A stretch of 64,000 bases of DNA from Craterostigma plantagineum (lineage: Eukaryota > Streptophyta > Magnoliopsida > Lamiales > Linderniaceae): the NCBI GenBank assembly GCA_027422505.1, contig JAPQWV010000012.1, positions 23,389,501 through 23,453,500 of the forward strand, read 5' to 3'. The position numbers were made by a program, and so were the translations under genes. A model generated the notes under the pieces. That model was not told the origin of the DNA. It worked only from the letters and a program-made list of their open reading frames with translations, and ran no database searches. Each line of letters starts with the position of its first letter. Within the stretch, counting starts at the first letter, position 1. Of this stretch, positions 47,102 through 60,717 are shown in pieces.

Positions 47102-47320
47102 TGAGAATATACGACATTATTCTCAATATCAACATCCCACAATCAATGGGATACGATGCTATAATTTAGCTTATCATTATCCTATCATTAATTCATTAGC
47201 TAATTAATTGGGATTCTCATTTTAGTTGTCTTTATCTCTTTATATATGTACATTAGGTGATGATGTTACGAATAAGAAAAGATTATCTTCTTCTCCAATA
47301 CACATCTCCATATTTTAACA
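47102..47320 (+). repeat. 3' LTR of the copia element
   Basis: 219 bp, identical by eye to the 5' LTR; preceded by the G-rich polypurine tract and followed at once by TRIM LTR sequence. Confidence 0.93.
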
Positions 47321-47616
47321 TTCAAGCTCTTGAAGCTAGTATATATATAAGAGGCTTTCTCCTCCTATCACCAATTGGTTTTAGGAAGGACCCCTCAATT
47401 TCTAATATGGTATCAGAGCGAGCTTCCGCTCACCGTCACCCGATTCATATGTCCACGTGTTAGGCCAGTCATGCCACACGTGAGGGGGCGTGTTGAGATT
47501 CTAAGTGGGTTTCGTCCCACATCGGATAATTCAAGCTCTTGAAGCTAGTATATATATAAGAGGCTTTCTCCTCCTATCACCAATTGGTTTTAGGAAGGAC
47601 CCCTTAATTTCTAATA
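47321..47616 (+). mobile_element. TRIM element, 5' LTR truncated by 39 bp
   Basis: The partial 5' LTR (47321-47407) and full 3' LTR (47491-47616, 126 bp, TGTTGAGATT...TTTCTAATA) are nearly identical over their shared length. Between them are only 83 bp: a primer-binding site TGGTATCAGAGC (47408-47419) and a polypurine tract (GTGAGGGGGCG) before the 3' LTR. This is the size and plan of a terminal-repeat retrotransposon in miniature. The 5' LTR lacks exactly its first 39 bp, where the copia 3' LTR abuts. Confidence 0.85.
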
Positions 47617-47828
47617 CTCCATGTTAATATGTTTGGTTTTACTTCTAGCAAATTAGGGTTTCTTCATTAATCTCGGGCTTCTAAATTCCATCGAATTATA
47701 GCAAAACGTTCATTATATAATATATTACAACATAGTGTCAAAAACAAAGACCGTCAAAATGCACATTATTATCATGACATTACAAGTACAACACAAGAGT
47801 AACGAAAAAAAAACGTCTTTTGTTGTTC

Positions 47829-48251
47829 TTAAAGAGACAAGCCAGAATCTTCATCGTCATCAAGCGTCGAAGTGTAAACAGTGTACAAAGCCCATATCAA
47901 AGTGAAAACGCCGAGCAAAATCCATCCCAAGAGATTGTTGCTTAGTCCAAAGGGCAGCCCAGTCCCCTCCGTGCTCATCCTCTCGTCGACCAGAGCCACG
48001 GCGGCGGGGCTCGACATCGCCGCCGCCAGCACCGCTGCGGCGGCGGTGGTGCCTACCAACGCCGTCTTGTTCTCCGGCGGCGGGATTTTCTTCTCCATCG
48101 AGCAAATGATGGTTTTGTTTGCTGTGTTAGTCTTTTCTTTCTTGCTGCCATGAACGCCGGCGAAGGGGTGGCGCACGGTGGATGTCCTGAGCACGACGGC
48201 GGCGCGTGGGATGGAGTGAGTCGAGGCGCACGCGCTGGAGATTGCTGCCAT
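47829..48251 (-). CDS. PSBW: Photosystem II subunit W (PsbW), chloroplast precursor
   Basis: Nuclear-encoded 140-residue precursor of the small thylakoid protein PsbW, which stabilises PSII-LHCII supercomplexes and dimers. Single exon. The N-terminal transit region (about 1-86) is Ser/Thr/Ala-rich and includes the hydrophobic Ala-rich lumen-type signal ([17 protein letters not shown]) expected for spontaneous membrane insertion. The mature part starts at [20 protein letters not shown] and has one membrane helix ([20 protein letters not shown]). It ends in the acidic [13 protein letters not shown] tail, characteristic of the family. It is the only ordinary gene in a 14-kb block otherwise made largely of transposon sequence. 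Confidence 0.97.
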   Translation of the reverse strand: MAAISSACASTHSIPRAAVVLRTSTVRHPFAGVHGSKKEKTNTANKTIICSMEKKIPPPENKTALVGTTAAAAVLAAAMSSPAAVALVDERMSTEGTGLPFGLSNNLLGWILLGVFTLIWALYTVYTSTLDDDEDSGLSL

Positions 48252-48600
48252 TGATCGTGGGTTGGAGCTTGAGTTTGGGGTTTGTGTTTTCTGAGCGTTT
48301 GTAAGCTGATTTTTAAGATCGAAAGACGCGAATTTGAGATTTTTGTTTTTACGTCGGTAGCCTCATCTTTGGTAGCAAATCAGGAGTTGCCACGTGGAGA
48401 GATCGCCATTACTATCATCTTTCAATTCTTCATCATCCTTAGATTTTTCCATGGATATAGATAAGTAAATAAGACTAAATAAATTATGACTTTTCGAATC
48501 AATTTAGATTTATTTTCTTTTGATTACCAGTTAAGGTTAAGGAGGTGTAGCTTATAAATATTGAGTGATCTATTTCAAAATTTCTATATTTCTGATAGCA
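48252..48600. other. psbW upstream region
   Basis: Promoter and 5' leader of the minus-strand psbW gene; AT-rich, and bounded on its far side by a TRIM solo LTR. A gccacgtgg box occurs at about 48388-48396. No other gene. Confidence 0.45.
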
Positions 48601-48731
48601 TATTAGAAATTGAGGGGAACTTCCTAAAACCAATCAGTAATAGGAGGAAAATGCCTCTTATATATATACTGGCTCGAAGAGCTTGAATTATTCGATGTGG
48701 AACATCACCCATTTTTTTTGTAATCTCAACA
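48601..48731 (-). mobile_element. Solo LTR of the TRIM family, upstream of psbW
   Basis: On the minus strand it reads TGTTGAGATTA...CCTCAATTTCTAATA, the same ends and core (CACATCGAATAATTCAAGCTC, TATATATAAGAGGC) as the TRIM LTRs at 47321-47616. It is diverged and has no second LTR next to it. No clear target-site duplication was found. Confidence 0.75.
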
Positions 48732-48832
48732 CACGTACTGTCAGTATTGACTTGATATTCTTACTCACAAACATGGGAACTATTCACATTTTAAGTCACA
48801 ATAGTTAATGTTCAAATTCACTTGAGACCGAA

Positions 48833-50232
48833 CAGGGGCGGATCCAGGAATTTGTTATCGCGGGGGCCGTAATATTTATGTATGCAGATCGGATGTTTGT
48901 GACGCCCGAGGCGATGAGGGCGGGGAGTGATCGCCGGTGCCAGAGAGGTGCACGGACAATGAGCGGCTCCCGACAGGCTTCTAGGCGAAGGGGTACATGA
49001 ATGATCCCACACCGGAATGCGAGGGGATCCTGAGACTGACAATGTATGGGCGTGTCAGGCTAAGACGTATAAGAGAATTGATAGTACTACTCATATCACC
49101 AAGATCGGCCTACCTTTTCGGGAGTCCATATATAGAAACTGCGAAATTAAGCGTGCTTGACTTGGGACAATCTAGGAATGGGTGACCCCCTTGGAAGTTT
49201 CTCAGGGACTCAGGGTGCATGTGAGCGAGTGCACGAAGCACGCTGAAAGGTTAAATGATGATACAGTGGGTCCATACTATCAGTCGGGTGTGGTGTGCCC
49301 AACCCCACTAGTCCCGGTAGGAACCGATGCTACAGTGACACACCCGTTATGGAATGGGATGTTACAATGTTGGTCCGTTCATCATGATCTACTGCAAAGC
49401 GCCAGAGAATTTGTATGGTTTTTTGGGCTTGGGAACCTCATTTTCATTGGTCAGCCTCAACGTTAACGTGAATTAAAAAATATAGGAGAAAATGACATAA
49501 GTCATGGGTTGTGCGTAGATAAACTTCAATATTATTTAAGCTTTTTTATTTGATATTTTGTTTTTTTAGGCAAATAATTGTTTTAATTTTAATAAAGGCC
49601 CATCCAATTAAAATTTTGATAGTCCATGACGGAAATTAGAATTTTTTTTATCGAGAAGGTCGGACATATAAGAAATATTCATCTTATCTTTTTAAAACAA
49701 AATGGTTTCAATAATACGGATATGTTTATTATGTTTGCAAAATTATAGTCTTTATATTTAGAGTTCTGCAAAAAAAAAAAACTTATTTTTAGTTTTCATG
49801 TAATCATATGGTGAAATAATTAGAAAATAAAAACAAAGAAATGAAATAGGAAGCTAAAAATAGATTTGACTTAGTAGTGCAAACAATTAATTCAAATAGA
49901 ATACCAAATGGATCAAAAAGGTTTAAAAGAAAAAGGAGAGAGAGAGACTGCATATTAAATAACTATTTAAAAATATATAGGAGTTGGAAGGAACGAGATT
50001 CGCACCAGGGAAGGAGTGTGAAAACAACAAACTTTACCACTACACTACATGCAATATTTATGTAATTCATCATACAAAATGTCTATGTATGTACTAAAAC
50101 GTAAATTATATAATTCATCATACAAAATGTCTATGTATGACCTAAAACGTAAATTATATATATTGTACTAAAATTTTTGAAAATTCTCGTGGGGGCCGTG
50201 GCCCCCCGGGCCATAACATAGATCCGCACCTG
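48833..50232. mobile_element. hAT-like element with a Cassandra-type solo LTR inside, 1.4 kb
   Basis: Perfect 8-bp target-site duplication AGACCGAA (48825-48832 and 50233-50240). Left end CAGGGGCGGATCCAGG; right end, reverse-complemented, CAGGTGCGGATCTATG, with GGGGGCCGTGGCC-type subterminal inverted sequence on both sides. No transposase was recognised. Near the right end a ~45-bp segment (aattcatcatacaaaatgtc...) is directly repeated at about 50065-50155. Confidence 0.85.
48898..49366 (+). mobile_element. Cassandra-like solo LTR carrying 5S rRNA-derived sequence
   Basis: 469 bp, beginning TGTGACGCCCGAGG and ending GGGATGTTACA, flanked by the 5-bp duplication ATGTT (48893-48897 and 49367-49371). 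At about 49130-49210 it contains a degenerate 5S rRNA segment (GCGAAATTAAGCGTGCTTG, then GGAATGGGTGACCCCCTTGG), covering the internal Pol III promoter of 5S genes. A 5S-like insert in a short non-coding LTR is the defining mark of Cassandra TRIMs. It is not a functional 5S gene because the 5' part is unrecognisable and the spacer is altered. Confidence 0.85.
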
Positions 50233-50470
50233 AGACCGAACTTAATCGGAGTGAGGAGGTTTCGAAAAATGAACATAGAATTATCACATGTGATATGAAA
50301 ATATGACTAACAAATGTTATTCTAGATATTTCATCTATTATATAATCATTATTAACGTTTGGATCAACTAAATTAATTGACTCAATATTGTAACATTGTA
50401 ATTCTATGCACCACAAAGTGATTAATGATATAATGAAGGCGGGTAATAAATGTCCAAAATGTGATTGAGG

Positions 50471-52672
50471 TAGGGCTGGGGAAATATACCGAATACCGAT
50501 ATACCGTCCTTATCGTATCGAAACGTACCGAAAATTTTGGTATACCGAAGTTTTTGTTAAGGTATGATACTGTACTGAAAATTTTCGGTACGGTAAAGGT
50601 ATGAAAATAATAAAACTTAGGTATACCGATTATACCGAAATACTAAAATTTTTAATATTTTATATATGATAAGTTAGGATTTTACGAACATTTTAGACCC
50701 GAAAAATTGCTTAATTTTATAGTTATATGTCTAAATGTCAAGAAATATCCTATCATATGTTCCTTTTCATATTTCACAGGTAACAGAGCAAAAAGGGTCA
50801 AAAATCGGGAACGAACTTGGGCCAAAAATTAGCCCAACTAAGTGAGCCCATTAAGCCAAGAAAAACAATAAAACTCAGCCCAAATTTTCAGCCCTTGAAG
50901 CCCAACCTAAAGATAAATACAAGGAGTGAAATCCAACTTTGCACACCATTATTGAAGACAAAGACCCGCGACAACCTTACGGCTTTAGCATACCAAGTGT
51001 GGTCAAGAAATAGCAAGTAGCTCACACAGACACATCACGCATGGCTCAAGGAAGAAAAAAAGAAAAACTAAAAAGACAGCGGAGGCTGCGCAAGAAGCTG
51101 AAAGAACGGGATTTGGAAGATTTACTCGTGATATCAAGTCGGCTATGTGTTTTCTTCGAAAATGATGGTTGAAGGCTTTAGTTGCTGCCATCGTCTATAA
51201 AAGGAGCAGCTCTTAGTACAATTGGGAGAGGAGGAACCGTGGAGAAAGAAAACTATCATACCACACACTTCAATCTTCACGGTTGGTGAGAACTTCAAGC
51301 AAGCAGCTCCACACCAAGCATATCATATACGGTGAGGAGATCACCGAAGGCAGCAGCTCACGAGGGGAGAGGCTGAGAGTTGATCTGCTATTACCAAGCA
51401 ACCTCTTAAGTTGCCCACCACCCGTTCGACGAAAGTACCGTGAGGGGCGTTTTATTTTATCTTTCCTTTTTCTGTGTTTTAATTATGTGTTTGTTTGAAC
51501 GTTTGTTGCTTTCGCTAATTAATTAGCGTAAGTCGTTTTGTGGTTAAGGCCTTATTAGGCCGGATTATGAGCTAGTATTAATGTTATCGTGCTTTATTTA
51601 ATCGTATGTGAAAGTTATGTGTTCTTCGCTGAGTTTAATGCCTGCGTATGATTGATCGCCGTATGCTTGTTTTGTGATTGGTTTATGAGACCGAGAGGTG
51701 ATTAGACCGCTTAGAATTAAAGTGTTGAACACCACGACGTAAAACCGACCAGAGATAGAATCGGTTTCGTTCGTGAGGTTCCGAGACTGTAGGTGTCGAA
51801 GCGCCTAAACTCAGTGAAATTCATAAAGCCAAATGCGTGCGGAGTAACTACAGTCATATATGGATATAGTTTATTGGTTCACTCTCGCATAGGGTTGCTA
51901 TACACGCGAGAGCGGGTAGCACGTAAGTTAGGAATTTTTACCTTAACTTAAAATCGTATTGATTAGATAAAGTCGATTGCATGAAGACGTAGAATAATCC
52001 GTGCCGAAATATGTGCTTTAATCACGTTTGTCGTCAATTAATATTCGTAATCGTTTTATAGCCGCTTATTTGTGTTTTAATTCTAGAAAAAATATATATA
52101 TAATTATTTATATAAGTTAGAATTATATTTTAGAATTAATCGAGCTATCCTCGTGGACCGATACTCGGATTTACGTCCATTTTATACTACTTGCACGACC
52201 TAGTATACTTGCTAGTATTCGAGCGTGTCAATATATATATACACACCTACATATATCATATTATTTCAAAAAAATATAAAATGGTAAACTATTATAAGGA
52301 TCTTCATAAATTTATTTAGCCCATTTATTAACTAAAATATGTAAATTATTTAAGGTTATTTTATGAATGAAAATCTTTTTTATTTTGGAAAATTTGGTAT
52401 TAATAATCCATCTTATTGGTGCCTAAGGAGTTTGAATTGACTAAAAATTCGAAAACAACGAATTAACGAGTTACGAGACACGCATGGTAAAAAATCCTCC
52501 GTGTGAATGGTATAGAAGGTATGACACCGATACCATATCGAAATTCCGGTATGATACCGTATCGAAATTTAAGGTATACCGAAATTTTGGTATGATATTG
52601 ATATGATTTTTTTTGATACCGAAATTTCGGTACGGTGTACGGTATCACAGTTACCGTACTGAACCACCCCTA
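50471..52672. mobile_element. hAT-like non-autonomous element B, containing a nested solo LTR
   Basis: Perfect 8-bp target-site duplication GATTGAGG (50463-50470 and 52673-52680). Ends TAGGGCTGGGGAAATATACC and, reverse-complemented, TAGGGGTGGTTC. The body is clearly homologous to element A (38674-41053): the shared segments include the tatcgtatcgaa region, the catattatttcaaaaa region and the ccgtgtgaatggtatagaagg / ccgtatgaatggtatagaagg region. It has no transposase. It is interrupted by an unrelated 1564-bp LTR. Confidence 0.85.
50667..52230 (+). mobile_element. Solo LTR (1564 bp) nested in hAT-like element B
   Basis: It begins TGATAAGTTAGG, ends GAGCGTGTCA and is flanked by ATATA on both sides (50662-50666 and 52231-52235). 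A TATAAAAGG box lies near 51196-51204. No coding was recognised. The duplication is in AT-rich DNA and so is weaker evidence than for the other solo LTR, but comparison with element A shows an insertion exactly here. The 3' part (CTCGTGGACCGATACTCGG...) suggests a Ty3/gypsy type. Confidence 0.72.
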
Positions 52673-52917
52673 GATTGAGGTGTCAATCAAGTAATAACGT
52701 AATACTTTAGGGTGTGTTGTGTAATATTCAGTCCACCACATACCTAAATAAATAGCTCTGAACCGCAGTCAACAATTAGCAGTGGTGTTGTGGCAGAGCT
52801 TTCAATCGCTCGGCTCTGTGAAACGACACCGTTAGATTAGAGCCTTAGCATCGCCGTCGTGTCTGCGTGCACTCAGGCGAAATAATCCGACGAGAGTGTT
52901 GCGAATTTATCTGAAGG

Positions 52918-54626
52918 ATGGTGTACATCGAATCTTGGGACGATTTTCTCGAGAAATCGGTTCAGCTATTTCGTTCTGATCCTGAGAAGGCAATTTTTTT
53001 ATTAATTTGTGATCCTTTTTTAGCTGCTGATTTTCGAATCAGATTTTTCGATTTTCCATTGTTGCTAGATTGCGATTCGTATCTTCGTTGTTTTCAGACT
53101 CGCTACGTGATGAAGTACCGAAATTGTGACGGCAAATTGGTTCTCAAAGTCACTGATGATAAAGTGGTATGATGCTTGACGTCTTATCGATTGTTTTGTT
53201 TGTCTTTGAGCTCTAAATTTAATGTTTCTCTTTTTTCTCTTCTCTTATCGAATTTGATGATTGCTCGATCACTTTCATGGAATTTGAGGGAGCTAGAAAG
53301 ATCTGTTTTGTTGTGAATTATAGCTACATGAATCCCTGTGTTAATGTGCGTGGTGTTAGTGAGATTGATGTGATGGTTTTTTATTCGGCTTATTAGTTCT
53401 GCAAATGTGTGTGCCGATCATTTTGCTTAAGCTTGGACTGAATCTATGCTGTTTGACGATACTTCATTGATCTTCTTGAATCGCTTGCTGATATGAATAC
53501 TTTTTTTTTGGCAAGACAGTAAACTCACAAATTTCGATCTTTAATCCTTTTAATATTCTTTCTTAGTGTTGAATGATGAATCCAAGTATTACCCTCTGGG
53601 AAAGTACTTCATGCGAAGTCATATCGCGAATTTGATCACAATGAGACTTAATCGCATTTGATATGATTATTTTATTTAAAGTAGAATTAGTTTATTGGCT
53701 ATCTGTGCATTGACATGGCTGGAGCATCCGAGCATGTAGTCTATGTCTGCGATTTTGTTCAAGATATTTAAGGAATGTTTTGATTGTGCTAATTTAGTGA
53801 AACATGCTCATCCTTTTTGTCGATGTACAAGCTATACATTTATTTTCTTTTTGAAAAAAGACCATTTTATAAATCATCCATGGAGAACTGACGATCTGTG
53901 TCTTTCTTACCAGTGCCTCAAATTTAAGACAGACCAAGCACAGGATGCCAAGAAGATGGAGAAGCTGAATAATATATTCTTTACTTTGATGGCCCGTGGC
54001 CCTGATGGTACGTTGTTCTTTACGACACATTGTATGCACTCTGAACATGATATTGCTCAGCTTGACGTTCTGATTTAGTCTTCAAAAGGGAGTGATGGGA
54101 ATAACTTTGAGAAGCCTATCTTATCCTTAAGAATTAGCATGCACTAAATATAGCTCTGTTGACGATGGCTTGAATGTTTAATTATCTTTATCCTTAATCA
54201 AGAATTCACATTTTACCAGACTGAAGAATTTGAACCTTCAAACTTGACTCTAGTAAGATCATTTCCTTTTTTATGTTTCTTTATTTTGCTGCGCAGCAAG
54301 AGGTTTTATACTTCGATCAAATCATTGAGCTCTATTTCATGAAATCACCGTTGCAAATGTGGCGTTTCGAATGCTTCTAGTAGCTGATAAGACATAGATG
54401 TATTAGCTCTGATTATCATTACTTTCATAAACACCGAGCTTTTTAACATATGAGCTGTATAAGCTATGTGGCCTACAATACAATATTCAATTATGTTCTT
54501 GCATCGTATATGACTTTCAATGAACCATAACCATTCATAATTTCTGCAGCTGATATTTCGGAAGTTGGGGGTAAAGAGCAAACAGAGGCACCGCCAAGCA
54601 AGAAAGGGAGGGGAAGGAAACAATAG
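52918..54626 (+). CDS. SRP9: Signal recognition particle 9 kDa subunit
   Basis: Alu-domain subunit of the cytosolic SRP; with SRP14 it binds SRP RNA and slows elongation of secretory proteins. Exons 52918-52989, 53098-53166, 53914-54007 and 54550-54626 give 103 residues, the normal plant length. Motifs: MVYIESWDDFLEKSVQLFRS, TRYVMKYRNCDGKLVLKVTD, KFKTDQAQDAKKMEKLNN and a basic tail SKKGRGRKQ. Intron 1 has a GC donor (GAGAAG|GCAATT) instead of GT; no usable GT lies at the conserved junction, and using GC gives an in-frame, conserved protein. The other introns are GT-AG. Confidence 0.93.
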
Positions 54627-55540
54627 TTTACTGAAGTTAAATTTCGAACTGCGCAGAATAGTTTTCATTTGATCACTTCATATTTCTCTTGCTGAAAAGT
54701 GGAAACTCTGCTAATTTCCTGTGTGTTGACTTGAGACATGTAGAAGACAAATTGTTTGAGTCCTTCTGAAAGACTGAACTCTAGTATTGAGTGGTTTTTT
54801 TTTCTTTTTATTTCACGAAAGTTTGCAACTGTGATTTTGGTAGTCATGTTGGAATCTGTGGTAATCCCCATAGCCGTGAGGTTTAGGTTAGCTTTAGTAG
54901 GGTAAGAATTAATCGTTAATAATATGCTATTAAAAAATGAATATTGGTTACCTACGAGAGAAATAGTGAAGAATATTTTTTTTTTTGGAAAGATAAATTC
55001 GATGAGAAACAATGTGAGTGATTTTAACTCTCTTCAAATAGAAAAAAAGAAAGAGTGATGATGATTTTTGTGTCACCAAAATCATGAATTTGATTTTACA
55101 AGATTTTAATCAAATTAACCCCGTCACTCCATGAACATTTTATATGTTAATCAAAATCTTACTGTGAAGTCAAAGCTACATTCTTTGGATAAAGATGTTA
55201 ATAGCAACGCGAGAACTGCGGGAGTACGGATCATCGCCGGTGACAGGCAAGCAGGTTTTCGGCTGGGTTTGGAGGCTCGATTTTCGTGTCTCGGTGGGTT
55301 GTCCGGTGGAGGCAACCGGTCCTACACGAAGTAGGGAATGTGGTGGCTCGATTGGTGGTCGAGGGAAGCCACGGTAACCTCGTCTTGAGGTGGAGCAAGG
55401 GCGGGCAATACCCTTGGTTGGAGCAGTTTTCTGTCAAACTGCTCCAAGGTGCTGTGTTTGGAGCTCGATTGCGAGCGGTTCGGGCTTGAGGTGGAGGCGA
55501 TTCTACCTCGGATGGAGAGCATTCCAGCCCAAACCCGACC
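54627..55540. other. Downstream of SRP9; GC-richer repeat-like block at 55195-55540
   Basis: The first part is the SRP9 3' region. From about 55195 base composition changes abruptly to GC-rich sequence (ggtggaggc, tcgattggtggtcgag) that resembles transposon-derived DNA. I recognise no coding family in it. Confidence 0.4.
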
Positions 55541-55665
55541 CGGTATAAGCTTGTGGGGTTCCTCTCTAAAACCAATTGGCAATAGAGGGAGTGAACCCAC
55601 AAGCTTATAAACCCATCTATTTTGCTTTTTCTATTCGGTGTGGGATGCAGTTTGCATACCCAACA
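55541..55665 (-). repeat. Short LTR of a minus-strand TRIM-like element
   Basis: On the minus strand a polypurine tract TTTGAGGGGAGG (55669-55680) precedes TGTTGGGTATGCAAACTGC, followed by a core with GCCAATTGGTTTTAGAGAGG and an inverted repeat around CACAAGCTTATA. This is the same plan as the window's other TRIM LTRs, with different sequence. The 3' limit (near 55541) is approximate and no partner LTR was identified. Confidence 0.5.
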
Positions 55666-56669
55666 AACCTCCCCTCAAACTCAAGACCACACACCGGGCC
55701 TCCCCTTCGACGATTATCTGCACCAAGCGCTTCTCCGCAATCACTGCACCAAGCGCTTCTCACCGCAGATTCACCAATCGTCCTCACAAGGGGCCGGAGA
55801 CACACCACCCACACCGTATCCGGGCTAGAATTTTTTTCCGTCTGCAGGCACCCTCACGCCTTCGTCCACGCTCACCGCACCACTTGTTGATCGAGGACCG
55901 CCGTTCGACTCGTATTTGGATGTGCTTTCAGTGTATGTGACCCTCGTGAGGTGATTCGATCGATTCGCAGCTCGATCAATCGAAAACTGTGAACACACAC
56001 GCACACACACTGACACTGATTTAACGTGGTTCGGCCGAGAATTGGCCTACGTCCACGGACCAAACGAGAGCTCCTTTGCATTAACACCAAACACGAAAGT
56101 TACAGCCCCACACACGCTTTACAACTTTCATGTTTACACTCTTCTCTAATTCTAACCCTAGAGAATGATATGAGCTCTCGAAGATGATTGATCAAACCAG
56201 AAATAGCAGTATTTATAAGCTGGAAATCACACTTAACACATGTTGCTCGACTGATCTGAGTCGTCCCTTTTAATCCGATCCAGCGTACCAGATTTCGCCA
56301 CGTCGCCCAGACCTTCCCACGTGAAGTTGCAACTGTCATATGGCACTTCTATAAGTGAATTAACACCTTTAATCTGGACCGTCTGATTTCAATCCAAGGG
56401 ACACGATCATCAATCCGCTTCATCATGCATCTTCAGATCTGAGCCGTCGATAGACTTGGCGCGCTATCTGACGATCTGCGTTTGATCTCCTCACATCAAA
56501 CCAGAGCCATCCGATCTGGCGCCAAACACGATCCGACGGCTACTGAACCATCCCAGCTTATCTTCAGCAGAATCACTTTCCTGCTTCAGCTCTTCGACTG
56601 GTTCGACCAGCTGCCTTCTCCGGCGGCTCCCGGCGATCTCCGGCGAGTTTGACGGCTCGAAATCCCAAC
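55666..56669 (-). repeat. Probable LTR-retrotransposon-derived sequence
   Basis: Read on the minus strand, the block from about 56669 starts TGTTGGGATTTCGAGC and continues to about 55937 with LTR-like features, including a TATAAATACTGC box near 56214 and the ACGTAGGCCAATTCTCGGCC stretch typical of some copia LTRs. No coding domains and no matching target-site duplication were found, so the element type and ends are open. Confidence 0.4.
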
Positions 56670-57486
56670 ACTTACTTCTCACGTCACGTCTATATGAAAT
56701 TCAATACCAAACCAAACATATGAACTATGAAGTAAAGAGAAAGACAAGAGGCGCGTGGCGCCACTCGCAGATGAAACGGTTACTTACATTTGGCGGTAAA
56801 GCCGACGTTTTTGCCTATTTTCTTCCTTTATCGTCAGCTTCCCATTCGATTTCATTTTTCTCGTGCTCTAGGCGAATTTGTGATTGGATTTCGAGAATTT
56901 ATTACAATTTGGACTTGCGTGTGTCCTCTATAATCGTGGACTCCGTGTGATATGAATCGCCGAGAGTGGATTTTCAGCTCTTGCCTTCATAATGTCGTGA
57001 CCTTACGTTATGGATTCATCAGAACAGCTCCTAATCTCTGCTCCTCTTTGGAGATTGCTGATCTAACGTCGATGAATGATTAATCGGTGCGCAACTTTAT
57101 TTTTTAATCTTCTCACCAGATTGTCACCGTCGTGCATGTATGTCTGTGGGCGTTTGTGTGGGTAGCTCCTATCGTGGTTGAATTTGATTGAATCTCATGA
57201 TTTTCCATGGCTGATGAACATTCGTCTTCACATCTTCGTGGGTTTTGTATGTCTTAGGGAGACTGACTTTCAATTTGTTTATATGAGGTTGCTTGTGGCA
57301 CGATGTGATTCAATCGATGATTAATAAATTGTTTCACGCATGGGTGCGTAGAAAATTCAACTTCACATTCAATCTAAGTTATCCTGGAAAAATTTATCTC
57401 TTGTTTTTATGCAGCCTCTGCTATCTGCTTGCTGTGATTTAGACGAAAAAACGGAGAAAAGGAAATAGCAATATAGGAACTGATCA
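56670..57486. other. Promoter and 5' leader of the NDR kinase gene
   Basis: About 0.8 kb with no supportable ORF. The last part probably contains a 5' UTR intron, ending at a poly-pyrimidine stretch before gcag near 57414. Confidence 0.35.
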
Positions 57487-60304
<2,818 letters not shown>

Positions 60305-60549
60305 GTGATTGGTTTCTCAAGACTCATAAGTTGTTGAATTTCTGTAGCTATTTATGTGTTCTTACATAAACTTGTTCATTATTGCTGCATAGGATAAACT
60401 CATGTAAATGATGAGTTTGGTACTTATTTTTGGGCTAAAGTCTTGAAGATAGCTTAAGGTTTATAGGTATTTTTAATTAAATAAACAAAAAAAAAAAATC
60501 ATTAACAAAATAAACGGAAAAGAAAAAGCATTAATAAAATAGGTATTTT

Positions 60550-60688
60550 CGTACTCCCAGAGTACGAGTTACTCTAACTCGTAATCTGGGAGTACGATTT
60601 ACGGGGCCAGCTGGCGCGTGCGCCTACCTGGACTAACTCGTACTCCCAGAGTACGAATTAGTAATTCGTATTCTGGGAGTACGAATTA
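60550..60688. repeat. Left subterminal palindrome array (4 units)
   Basis: Four imperfect palindromes of about 27 bp of the type TAACTCGTACTCCCAGAGTA.. at about 60550-60566, 60575-60600, 60634-60660 and 60662-60688. Arms are TAA(C/T)TCGTA and its complement around a C/G-rich centre. Confidence 0.9.
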
Positions 60689-60717
60689 GATCTGGTTTAT
60701 AACTAAACCCTCGCGAC

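Larger units (their letters stand above)
42521..47320 (+). mobile_element. Near-complete Ty1/copia LTR retrotransposon, 4.8 kb
   Basis: Two 219-bp LTRs (42521-42739 and 47102-47320) that look identical by eye, each TGAGAATATA...TTTTAACA. A primer-binding site TGGTATCAGAGC (42740-42751) matches initiator tRNA-Met, and a polypurine tract (GAGGGGGAG, about 47091-47099) precedes the 3' LTR. Internal coding runs gag, protease, integrase, RT, RNase H, the Ty1/copia order. There is one frame break near 44125. The expected 5-bp target-site duplication is missing (TCTAT on the left, TTCAA on the right). Confidence 0.95.

Noticed and set aside
49110..49220. A functional 5S rRNA gene
   Set aside because: Only the internal promoter half is recognisable and it is mutated; it lies inside a Cassandra-type LTR with its own target-site duplication.
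48997..49466. ORFs of 62 and 94 codons
   Set aside because: Both lie in the Cassandra-type LTR and its surrounding hAT-like element and show no protein family.
55131..55940. Overlapping ORFs of 60-123 codons on both strands
   Set aside because: No recognisable domains, many frames open at once in GC-rich repeat-like DNA, and no splice structure.
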